Assembly (NCBI RefSeq): GCF_007559005.1
Contig: NZ_CP041763.1
Coordinates: 310,001 to 374,000, forward strand
Direction: 5' to 3'
Source of the DNA: Gordonia zhaorongruii
GTDB taxonomy: Bacteria; Actinomycetota; Actinomycetes; Mycobacteriales; Mycobacteriaceae
Length of the DNA stretch: 64,000 bases
Below, piece by piece: positions 27,365 through 34,883 of this stretch. The notes beneath the pieces were generated by a model. The model was not told the DNA's origin and did no database searches. It saw only the letters and a program-made list of their open reading frames with translations. How positions within the stretch are numbered: the first letter of the stretch is position 1; the number at the start of each line of letters is the position of its first letter. Made by a program: the position numbers and the translations under genes.

Positions 27365-27774
27365 GCTACGCCGGAGACATCACTGTCCGCGACGCGTGGG
27401 ACCGGCTGACCGGGGATCCGCGTACCGTCCTCGTCGACTGCCGCACCCAGGCCGAATGGAACTTCGTCGGAGTACCCGACATCTCGTCCCTCGGCAAGCG
27501 GGCCCTGTTCATCGAATGGGTCGACTTCCCGAACGGTGCACTCAACCAGCGATTCGTCGACGATCTGCTGGCCGCGGGTGTGGAGGGCGACGCGGAGGTG
27601 CTGTTCCTGTGCCGGTCCGGGGCCCGATCCATCGGTGCTGCAGAGGCCGCCACCGCAGCCGGATTCACCAAGGCGTACAACATTCTCGACGGGTTCGAAG
27701 GGGCGACAGACGCCGAAGGACATCGTGGGGCAGCAGGCTGGCGAGCCGAGTCCCTCCCGTGGCGGCAGTCGTAA
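27361..27774 (+). CDS. Rhodanese-like sulfurtransferase (Rv0390-like)
   Basis: 137 residues, a single rhodanese domain: V-L-V-D-C-R-T-Q-A-E-W, then the active loop F-L-C-R-S-G-A-R-S with the catalytic cysteine. It would move sulfane sulfur between small thiols. Coupled by ATGA to the preceding gene and followed by metZ after 11 bp, the arrangement of Rv0390-Rv0391. Confidence 0.92.
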   Translation: MSYAGDITVRDAWDRLTGDPRTVLVDCRTQAEWNFVGVPDISSLGKRALFIEWVDFPNGALNQRFVDDLLAAGVEGDAEVLFLCRSGARSIGAAEAATAAGFTKAYNILDGFEGATDAEGHRGAAGWRAESLPWRQS

Positions 27775-27785
27775 GGAGCGCGCAG

Positions 27786-28985
27786 ATGAGCAGTGAACTT
27801 CCGGAGTGGGCGTCACCGGAGACCGTCGCGGTGCGCGGCGGTCTGATGCGGTCCGGCTTCTTCGAGACGTCGGAGGCCCTCTACCTCAACAGCGGCTACG
27901 TCTTCGAGTCGGCGGAGGCCGCCGAACGCGCTTTCACCGGTGAGGACAAGCGGTTCGTCTACTCGCGGTACGGCAACCCGACAGTCGCCATGTTCCAGGA
28001 GCGTCTGCGCCAGATGGAAGGCGCCGAAGCCTGCTTCGCGACGGCGAGCGGCATGGCCGCCGTGTTCGTGGCGCTCGGCGCGATTCTGAAGAGCGGTAGC
28101 CGACTCGTCGCCGCGCGGAGCCTGTTCGGTTCGTGCTTCGTGATCTGCAACGAGATCCTGCCCTCGTGGGGCGTCGAGACCGTGTTCGTCGACGGTGACG
28201 ACCTCCAGCAGTGGGAGGAAGCGCTGTCGACGCCCGCGGACGCCGTCTTCTTCGAGACGCCGTCGAACCCGATGCAGACCCTCGTCGACGTCCGCGCGGT
28301 GGCCGACATGGCGCACGCCGCGGGCGCGAAAGTGGTGCTCGACAACGTATTCGCCACACCGCTGCTGCAGCGTGGACTCGACATGGGCGCCGATGTGATC
28401 GTCTACTCGGGCACCAAGCACATCGACGGTCAGGGACGCGTGATGGGCGGCGCGATCATGGGCACCGCCGAGTACATCGACGGCCCGGTGCGCACACTGA
28501 TGCGGCACACCGGGCCGGCATTGAGCCCGTTCAACGCCTGGGTGATGCTCAAGGGTCTCGAGACGATGAAGATCCGCCTCGACCAGTCGGTGTCGACCGC
28601 GCTTCGGATCGCCGAGTTCCTCGACGCCGATCCGCGAGTCGACACGACGATCTATCCGTTCCTCGCGTCGCATCCCCAGTACGACCTCGCCCGCACACAG
28701 ATGTCCGGCGGCGGCACCGTCGTGACGTTCGGGCTCGGTGAGGCGCCGGGGAAGAGCGGCAAGGAACGGGCGTTCGAGGTACTCAACGGCCTCCAACTGG
28801 TCGACATCTCGAACAATCTGGGGGATGCGAAGAGCTTGATCACGCACCCCGCGACCACCACCCACCGAGCCATGGGGCCGGACGGCCGTGCGTCGATCGG
28901 CCTGACGGACTCGATGGTCCGGCTGTCGGTCGGGCTGGAAGCTCCCGACGACCTGCTTCGCGACCTGGACTCGGCCCTCGGCTGA
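27786..28985 (+). CDS. metZ: O-succinylhomoserine sulfhydrylase
   Basis: 399 residues. A PLP enzyme of the Cys/Met metabolism family that makes homocysteine from O-succinylhomoserine and sulfide. S-R-Y-G-N-P-T-V near residue 60, A-S-G-M-A-A-V, D-N-V-F-A-T-P, and the PLP lysine in Y-S-G-T-K-H-I-D-G-Q-G-R. AAGGAG precedes the ATG. It shares an operon with the rhodanese, which may supply or channel sulfur. Confidence 0.94.
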   Translation: MSSELPEWASPETVAVRGGLMRSGFFETSEALYLNSGYVFESAEAAERAFTGEDKRFVYSRYGNPTVAMFQERLRQMEGAEACFATASGMAAVFVALGAILKSGSRLVAARSLFGSCFVICNEILPSWGVETVFVDGDDLQQWEEALSTPADAVFFETPSNPMQTLVDVRAVADMAHAAGAKVVLDNVFATPLLQRGLDMGADVIVYSGTKHIDGQGRVMGGAIMGTAEYIDGPVRTLMRHTGPALSPFNAWVMLKGLETMKIRLDQSVSTALRIAEFLDADPRVDTTIYPFLASHPQYDLARTQMSGGGTVVTFGLGEAPGKSGKERAFEVLNGLQLVDISNNLGDAKSLITHPATTTHRAMGPDGRASIGLTDSMVRLSVGLEAPDDLLRDLDSALG

Positions 28986-29034
28986 CTGGGGTCATCGGCT
29001 GCTTGCGGAAGGCCTGCCGTATCGAAAGCCGGTC

Positions 29035-30237
29035 TCAGTGGACGTCGAGGGCGTCGAGCACCGTGCGGAACTTGGCGGTGGTCTCGGCGACCTCCGTGTC
29101 AGGGTCCGATCCGGCGACGATGCCGCCGCCTGCCCAGGTGGTGACCGCAGTGTGCTCCGAGTCGAGTTCCAGACAGCGGATCGAGACGAGCCAGCGGCCG
29201 TCTCCATTGCGATCGCACCAACCCACCGCCCCCGCGTAGAAGTCGCGCGGACCCTCCAGTTCGGTGATCAAGTCGGCGGCCGCAGCGGTGGGAGTGCCGC
29301 ATACCGCGGGAGTAGGGGAGAGCGCGACGGCCAGGTCGAGTGCGGTCAGCGTCGGGTCGGCGAGGACTCCTCGGATCGGGGTCGCGAGGTGCCAGACCGC
29401 GGGAGTCGACTCGATGCACGGACCTTCCGGTACCTCGAGTTCGGTGCACAGCGGGGTCAGTGCGGTTACCAGCGAGTCGACGACGAAGGCGTGCTCGCGC
29501 AGGTCCTTGTCCGATCGTCGAAGCGCGTCGACCGCGAGGCGATCGGTGGCGGAATCGTTGCCACGGGGCACGGTTCCGGCGAACGGATGGCAGGTGACGA
29601 CGTCGCCGTCCTTGCGGATGAGGAGCTCGGGGCTGGCCCCGATCAGCCAGCGGCCGTCGCGTCCCGGTGCAGCGTCGAGCGGGACGGCGAATGACGTGGT
29701 GGTCGACGCGTCGCGCCCAGGTCGAAACCGCTCGGCGAGTGCAAGCGGGTCGATCGGAGCATCGAACTCCACTGTCATTGTTCGGGCCAGCACCGCCTTC
29801 TGCACACGTCCCGCGGCGATCGCCTCGATCGCCGCGCGGACGCGGTCACCGTGGACCTCGGCCGGCGTGATCGTGGAGGAGACCGCGGACGGGAACTCAC
29901 CGGATTCTCGCCCCGGCCCAGCATGCGCGGGGCTGAATTCAGTGGCGTCAACCTCGCTCGTCGTCTGAGTGGTACCGCTGACGGCCGGCATTCCCCTATA
30001 GCCGGTTGCCGACCGGGAGCGGTACCACTCCGACGACGAACGAACGAGCTCGGGAGCGATGAGGGCCGCCGGAGCTGACGAGTCGAAGCCGAATGCCCCG
30101 GTGAGTCCGTCGACTGCGCCCGCGCGCAGCGCGTCCCGGGCGGCGGCGACGGAGTGAAACCGCTCGTGAACCCCGTAGCCGATCCGTGTCTCGTCGCTGG
30201 TCGCGAACATCGAGGAGATGTCGAGGGCGTCGGTCAC
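29035..30237 (-). CDS. Isochorismate synthase
   Basis: 400 residues of the chorismate-binding family. C-terminal motifs: H-P-F-A-G-T-V-P-R-G, V-D-S-L-V-T-A-L, H-L-A-T-P-I-R-G, S-P-T-P-A-V-C-G-T-P and G-P-R-D-F-Y-A-G-A-V-G-W. Converts chorismate to isochorismate for menaquinone or a catechol/salicylate siderophore; no neighbouring gene decides which. GTG start at 30237 with a leaderless-type -10 box. The region near residues 90-120 is longer and less conserved than usual. Confidence 0.88.
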   Translation of the reverse strand: MTDALDISSMFATSDETRIGYGVHERFHSVAAARDALRAGAVDGLTGAFGFDSSAPAALIAPELVRSSSEWYRSRSATGYRGMPAVSGTTQTTSEVDATEFSPAHAGPGRESGEFPSAVSSTITPAEVHGDRVRAAIEAIAAGRVQKAVLARTMTVEFDAPIDPLALAERFRPGRDASTTTSFAVPLDAAPGRDGRWLIGASPELLIRKDGDVVTCHPFAGTVPRGNDSATDRLAVDALRRSDKDLREHAFVVDSLVTALTPLCTELEVPEGPCIESTPAVWHLATPIRGVLADPTLTALDLAVALSPTPAVCGTPTAAAADLITELEGPRDFYAGAVGWCDRNGDGRWLVSIRCLELDSEHTAVTTWAGGGIVAGSDPDTEVAETTAKFRTVLDALDVH

Positions 30238-30244
30238 TCCGACG

Positions 30245-30250
30245 AGATTA
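30245..30250 (-). promoter_or_regulatory. -10 box TAATCT of probable leaderless isochorismate synthase transcript
   Basis: On the minus strand TAATCT ends 7 nt before the GTG at 30237, with no ribosome site between. Confidence 0.5.
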
Positions 30251-30284
30251 CCGGGCGGCGCTCGGCGAGTGGAGGGGCGCCTGA

Positions 30285-30884
30285 TCAGGACGGTAGCGGC
30301 GGCTCGGGTGAGTCGTCCGTCGACCGCGGCGCAGCGGCCCGGCCGGTCGCGGGCGGGTCGGTCGCGGGTGGTTCGACCACGGGCGGCAGGTTCGGTGGTG
30401 CTGCCGGTGCGGGGCGGGAGAACCGGTCGATGTGCTCGGCGGTGGCCTCGGCCCGGCCGACGGCGCCATCCCCCGAGGAGAGGGCGACCGTCTGCGCGCC
30501 GGACTCGAGCGCCTGCACCCCGCGCTCCACCTCGGCCAGCGGGCCGGGTTTAGCGTTCGCGGGGAGTGACCAGATCGCGACGAGTCGTTCGTCGAGTTCG
30601 GAGGCCGACACGAACAGTCGTCCCCGATCGTCGATCTCGGCGGCGCCGGAGCGTCCGGCGGTGGCGTCCAACGCGGCGAGTGCATCCCGGATGCGGCGAT
30701 GCAGACGTGCCTCCGGATCGTGGGACCCGGCCCAGGACGCCGGGACGGCGATGTCGATGCCGGGGATCGACGCGCTCGCTGCCAGTTGCTTCTTCGCCGA
30801 CCGTGCCAGCGCAATCGCGAACACGCCGCCGATCACCAGGAACACCACGAGGGCGACGACGATCAGAATGAGGATGGTCTCCAC
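30285..30884 (-). CDS. Single-pass membrane protein of the SPFH cluster
   Basis: 199 residues. Residues 3-27 form one membrane helix (I-L-I-L-I-V-V-A-L-V-V-F-L-V), then a cytoplasmic helical region with A-S-W-A-G-S-H-D-P-E-A-R-L-H-R-R-I-R-D-A-L near 50-70, and a disordered P/A-rich tail. No family recognised. It starts 3 bp after the zinc-ribbon gene and is the third gene of that operon; its place recalls the membrane partner YdjH in the Bacillus subtilis YdjG-YdjH-YdjI set, but homology is not shown. Confidence 0.72.
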   Translation of the reverse strand: METILILIVVALVVFLVIGGVFAIALARSAKKQLAASASIPGIDIAVPASWAGSHDPEARLHRRIRDALAALDATAGRSGAAEIDDRGRLFVSASELDERLVAIWSLPANAKPGPLAEVERGVQALESGAQTVALSSGDGAVGRAEATAEHIDRFSRPAPAAPPNLPPVVEPPATDPPATGRAAAPRSTDDSPEPPLPS

Positions 30885-30887
30885 CGG

Positions 30888-32165
30888 TTACCTCTTCGAG
30901 TACAGATAGGCGATCACGCCCATCACGATGATGGCCGCGATCACGGCCATCGCGATCTTCACCTTGCTCCACGGGCGTTCGCCCTGGACCTCGCCGGTCA
31001 GTCCGTTGACGAGCACCTGAAACGGCTTCCCGTCGTAATTGACGGTGAGCAGCCACATCGGGAGCAGCAGGTACATGAACTGCAGCAGGCCGAACTGCGT
31101 CTGTCGCTGATGGATCTGCTGCATGTCGCCGCCGATGTCGCGGCGGATCGTGTACTCCACCTGCTGATCCACGCGGGGCCGGGCGGACTGCTCGAACACT
31201 GAGACCGGGTCCCGATCGTAGGTGCGCGAGAGATGGCCTGCGACGAACTCGGGCTGGTAGGGGACGGCGGCCTGGATCGGCCACGGCTCCAGTTCGCGGA
31301 CGCGGTCGGCGTCCATTCCGGTGTTCGCGAGCTCGGGCAGGTCCCGGATCTGGTCCTGCACCATGCCGCGTGTAGGCCGCCAGCGGATGCGCGTCTCCGT
31401 GCGGCGGTTCTCGCCCGACCCGACGACCACCGTGTACGTGTCGCCGCGCAAGCCGCTGTACTGCGTCGTCGCGTCCACGTCGTAGGAGTAGTACGACATG
31501 TAGACGCTCGTGAACGATCCGAGAGTCCGATACTTCTTGAACTCGCGGGGCGCGAACCAGCGGCTGTTGATCCACTTCTCGATCGACTGGCGAGCGGCCG
31601 GTTCACCGACTTGCAGGGGAACGATCGAGTCGAGGGCGAAGCGTTCGGGTGCGTCCTGGACGTCGTCGCGCTGGATGGGCGTGGCGCAGTACGGGCATCG
31701 CGTCGCGGTGAGGCTGCCGTTGAAGATCGTGCGGCCACCGCACGACTGGCAGACAACCTGATGCTCGCCGCCGCCGGTCGACGTCAGTCCGACTGCGTCG
31801 TCGATCTTGCTCATCGCCGACTGCAGGTCGTGCTTGTCGACCTGGGCGGACGGGTCGAGAACGATCGGGTACGACGTTCCGCACGAGCGGCACAGCAGGT
31901 TCTGCTGATCGGGTGCGAATATCAGTGGCGCACCGCACGACCCGCACGGGTAGGTGCGCGTCTGCTCGGTGACGTGATGAATCGCGCGGTCGGCGGCGCG
32001 TGGCGCCCGTGGAGTCTGATCGTCCGCCGGCGGAGTGGACGGTGGATCGGCCGATCCGACGGAACCCCGGCCCGGCAACGGCGGCGGGACCGGACGTGCG
32101 TGCGGCCCCGGTTCAGCCGGGCCCTCCTCGGGTGGCAGTGGCGGCGGCTGCGTCGGATCACTCAT
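30888..32165 (-). CDS. Double zinc-ribbon membrane protein (YdjG-like)
   Basis: 425 residues. After a proline-rich N-terminus, two zinc ribbons occur: C-G-S-C-G-A-P...C-R-S-C-G (about 72-97) and C-Q-S-C-G-G...C-P-Y-C (about 142-165). A beta-rich central region (V-Y-M-S-Y-Y-S-Y-D-V-D) and two hydrophobic segments near the end (about 350-370, 400-420) follow. The ATG overlaps the stop of the SPFH gene by 8 bp. In Bacillus, YdjG-type proteins anchor the SPFH protein YdjI at the membrane; the same role is inferred here from the pairing. Confidence 0.83.
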   Translation of the reverse strand: MSDPTQPPPLPPEEGPAEPGPHARPVPPPLPGRGSVGSADPPSTPPADDQTPRAPRAADRAIHHVTEQTRTYPCGSCGAPLIFAPDQQNLLCRSCGTSYPIVLDPSAQVDKHDLQSAMSKIDDAVGLTSTGGGEHQVVCQSCGGRTIFNGSLTATRCPYCATPIQRDDVQDAPERFALDSIVPLQVGEPAARQSIEKWINSRWFAPREFKKYRTLGSFTSVYMSYYSYDVDATTQYSGLRGDTYTVVVGSGENRRTETRIRWRPTRGMVQDQIRDLPELANTGMDADRVRELEPWPIQAAVPYQPEFVAGHLSRTYDRDPVSVFEQSARPRVDQQVEYTIRRDIGGDMQQIHQRQTQFGLLQFMYLLLPMWLLTVNYDGKPFQVLVNGLTGEVQGERPWSKVKIAMAVIAAIIVMGVIAYLYSKR

Positions 32166-33330
32166 CCGGCGACGCGGGCGGTGCAGGAGGAGCGGGCGGT
32201 GCAGGCGGAGCCTGTGGGGGCAGCGGGGGAGGTGTCGGTGCGAACAGGGCCGACAAGGCGGGAACCTGGCCCGCCTGCTCCCATCCGGCCATCCCGGCGG
32301 ACCAGACGAGCGTGGTCGGTGTGACGGCGCCGCGGAGCTGATCGAGCGTGTAGGGACCGGCTGCGGCACCGTTCTGCTCGATGTGGAACTTCTGCGCCGT
32401 CGGAATGGGCGGCGGCTCCTGCTGGGCCTGCTGCTGCTGTTGCGGCTGCTGGCCGAACTGGCTGGCGAACTGGCCGCCCATCGCAACACCCATGCCCGCC
32501 GACAGCATGTCGCCCATCGCCGAGCCGCCGGGGTTCTGCGCGGCCGCGAGCATCGAATCGGCTGCCTTGCCCTGTTGGTAGCGGTTCAGATCGCCGACGT
32601 TGTTGAGGAAGCCCTTCTCCTCCACACCGCGGGCGACGCCGCGCGTCATCGCGGCGGTGATCTCGTCGGGGAGCGAGATGTTCATCGTCACCGATTCGAC
32701 GGTGAGCCCGAATTCGTCGTCGACGCGGGTCTCGACGTAGTCGCGGAGCTGGGCCGAGAGCTCGACTTGCTTTCCCTGCAGGTCGATGGCGCCGACCCCG
32801 GTCTCGAGAATCATGTCGGAGAACGCGGTGGAGATGACGCGACGCAGCAACTCGGCGATCTCGTCGGCGTTCACCTGGCTGTCGGCGCCGATCACCTCGC
32901 GCAGGAAGATCGCCGGATCGGCGATCCGGATGATGCACAGCCCGTTGGCCCGGACCTGGACCATCCCGAAGTCGGGGTCGCGCAACGTGATCGGGTTGGG
33001 CGTGCCCCAGCGCAGGTCGGTGACCGGCCGCCGGTTGATGAAGTACACCTCGCTGCGGAACGGGCTGTTGAAGCCGTGCTTCCACCCTTGCAGCGTGCTC
33101 ATGATGGGCAGGTTCTCGGTGGTGAGCTCGTAGTGGCCCGGACCGAAAGTGTCGGCGAGCTGGCCGCGGTACACGAAGACCGCCTGCTGGCCCTCGCGGA
33201 CGATCAGCTGCGCACCGTTCTTGATCTCGTTGTTGTAGCGGGGGAACCGCCACGCGAGTGTCGAGCGCGAATCGTCGATCCACTCGATGATGTCGACGAG
33301 TTCTCCGCGCATCCTGTCGATGATGCCCAT
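32158..33330 (-). CDS. SPFH-domain protein with C-terminal GYF domain (YdjI-like)
   Basis: 390 residues. An SPFH/stomatin-like domain of the virion-core-protein type fills about 25-240 (R-E-G-Q-Q-A-V-F-V-Y-R-G-Q, Y-E-L-T-T-E-N-L-P). Then comes a Q-rich linker (about 295-310) and a GYF_2 module (F-H-I-E-Q-N-G-A-A-A-G-P-Y-T-L-D-Q-L to V-W-S-A-G-M-A-G-W-E-Q-A-G), which usually binds proline-rich partners; the tail is P/A repeats. No membrane helix, so membrane binding likely needs the zinc-ribbon partner. GGAGA precedes the ATG. First gene of a coupled operon. Confidence 0.88.
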   Translation of the reverse strand: MGIIDRMRGELVDIIEWIDDSRSTLAWRFPRYNNEIKNGAQLIVREGQQAVFVYRGQLADTFGPGHYELTTENLPIMSTLQGWKHGFNSPFRSEVYFINRRPVTDLRWGTPNPITLRDPDFGMVQVRANGLCIIRIADPAIFLREVIGADSQVNADEIAELLRRVISTAFSDMILETGVGAIDLQGKQVELSAQLRDYVETRVDDEFGLTVESVTMNISLPDEITAAMTRGVARGVEEKGFLNNVGDLNRYQQGKAADSMLAAAQNPGGSAMGDMLSAGMGVAMGGQFASQFGQQPQQQQQAQQEPPPIPTAQKFHIEQNGAAAGPYTLDQLRGAVTPTTLVWSAGMAGWEQAGQVPALSALFAPTPPPLPPQAPPAPPAPPAPPASPDE

Positions 33331-33393
33331 GGTGTCTCCGTTCTCAGATGACGGTTGATCGGGTCGGACGGTGCTCGGCGCACGTCCCCTGGG

Positions 33394-34545
33394 TCACGCG
33401 GACTTCCCGACGGTGATAGCCCCGTCGCCGATGAGTTCCTCGCTCAAGTCGGCGGCTTCGGTGGTCAACTCGTCGGAGGAATGGGCGAAATCGACCCCGC
33501 GGATCTTCAGGCAGTACGAGGTGTCGGCCCGGGTGATGCCGCCGTAACGTTTCGCCTGTCCATTATCGGTGCTCGATCCGACGTTCTCGTTGCGCCACAC
33601 GCCGATCGAGAGATCCGAGTACTCGCTCGGGCACGACGTCACACTGCCCAGAATCGCGTGCACAGATTCGGCCGTATCGCCGTTGTCCATCGCGTTGCCG
33701 TCCCGGTTGACCTGATCCATCGTGCGATCGTCCGAATCGGGGAGCATCATGAAGTCCGTTTCGTCGAGTGAGCTCGTCGTCTCCAGTCGCCAACCGGAGG
33801 GAACCTCGATATCGACGGAGATCCCGTGGTCGAGGGCGACGGTCTCCGTCGTGGGGCCGTCGTCGCTCGACTTCCACGGCTGCAGCACGCCGAGGGTGAT
33901 GGCGACGGCCGCGATGACGACCAGCGCGACACCACCGACGATGAGCCCGGTCTTCGACTTCTTGGGTGGTCCTGCCGGTGCGTAGGGGTTGCCGTACGGC
34001 TGAGGCCCGTATTGATTAACCCCGTATTGACCAGCCCCGTACGGGTTGGCGCCGAACTGATTGGGGTCTGCCCCGAACTGCTGGGGTGCCGCGTACTGCT
34101 GGGGTGCCCCGTACTGCTGGGGTGCACCGTAGGGCGGCTGCCCGGTCGGCTGCTGTCCGTACTGGGGTTGTCCGTATTGGGGCTGCGCAGGCGGCATCGG
34201 CGACTGCTGAGGTGGATACTGCTGCTGCGGCGACTGGTACGGGGGTGCCTGATACTGGGGCGCTTGATGCTGGGGTGGCTGCTGCTGCGGCGCCTGATAT
34301 TGGGGTGACTGGTGCTGGGGCGACTGGTACGGGGATTGATTCTGCGGTTGTCCGCCGTGCTGGGGCGCGCCCGAGTCCTGCGGGTACTGCGCCTGCGGCT
34401 GGTTCTGCTGTGGTTGCGCGTGTTGCGGTTCGCCCTGGGGCGGTTGGCCATCGAACGCCTGTCCGCCGAGCTGTGTCGCGTCGTAGTTGCCAGGCCGGTC
34501 GCCGCTGCGAGGGTTCGGTCCCTCGGGATCCCGGGGGTTCGTCAC
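33394..34545 (-). CDS. Membrane protein with Q/P/Y repeat N-terminus and extracytoplasmic domain
   Basis: 383 residues with GTG start, GGAAGG 7 nt upstream. Residues 20-195 are low complexity with repeats such as Q-Y-Q-A-P, Q-S-P-Q-Y and Y-G-A-P-Q-Q. One membrane helix (about 200-222) and a C-terminal domain of about 155 residues with two cysteines (S-C-P-S and Y-C-L-K) follow. This resembles septal/cell-wall associated actinobacterial proteins with disordered cytoplasmic tails, but no family is recognised. It precedes the SPFH operon on the same strand (63-bp gap) and its Pro-rich tail could be a GYF ligand (speculative). Confidence 0.75.
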   Translation of the reverse strand: MTNPRDPEGPNPRSGDRPGNYDATQLGGQAFDGQPPQGEPQHAQPQQNQPQAQYPQDSGAPQHGGQPQNQSPYQSPQHQSPQYQAPQQQPPQHQAPQYQAPPYQSPQQQYPPQQSPMPPAQPQYGQPQYGQQPTGQPPYGAPQQYGAPQQYAAPQQFGADPNQFGANPYGAGQYGVNQYGPQPYGNPYAPAGPPKKSKTGLIVGGVALVVIAAVAITLGVLQPWKSSDDGPTTETVALDHGISVDIEVPSGWRLETTSSLDETDFMMLPDSDDRTMDQVNRDGNAMDNGDTAESVHAILGSVTSCPSEYSDLSIGVWRNENVGSSTDNGQAKRYGGITRADTSYCLKIRGVDFAHSSDELTTEAADLSEELIGDGAITVGKSA

Positions 34546-34753
34546 CAGAATGCCTTCCGTGGTGGGAGGCGCCGCAACGGCGGCGCGTGGGCTATCCGGT
34601 CCGATTCTATCTGCCAGGACCGACGCGTTCGACCGGTGAGCGGCATATGGCCGTTCCGGCGAATCGCCGCAAGCTCCGCAGGCCCCGGCGTATTGGGATC
34701 ATCGTGCGCACAATCCTCGACCGGGCGCCAGAAACCGGGAATGGTCATGGGCA

Positions 34754-34867
34754 GGTCACGAGTATCAGCGCGAAGCCCCGGCTCGCTGGTCGGCAACCCT
34801 CCGCCACGGTGGGGTGCTCCGGGTGACGACCTGGCCGCCACTGATCGGTGCGCGGCAAGTGTGGATC
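34754..34867 (+). ncRNA. SAM-IV riboswitch
   Basis: The stretch begins GGTCACGAG and contains in order CAGCG, AAGCCCCGGCTCGCTGG, CGGCAACCCTCC, GGTGGGGTGCTCCGGGTGA, CGACC and the downstream CGCGGCAAGTGTGGATC. This order and the conserved blocks match the SAM-IV aptamer of actinobacteria as recalled from memory, including closing P1 (GGTC with GACC at 34828-34831) and the 3' pseudoknot element. The ribosome site GAGGAG (34871-34876) of the next gene follows within 4 nt, which fits SAM-dependent block of translation initiation. Confidence 0.9.
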
Positions 34868-34883
34868 TTCGAGGAGTCGTGCA

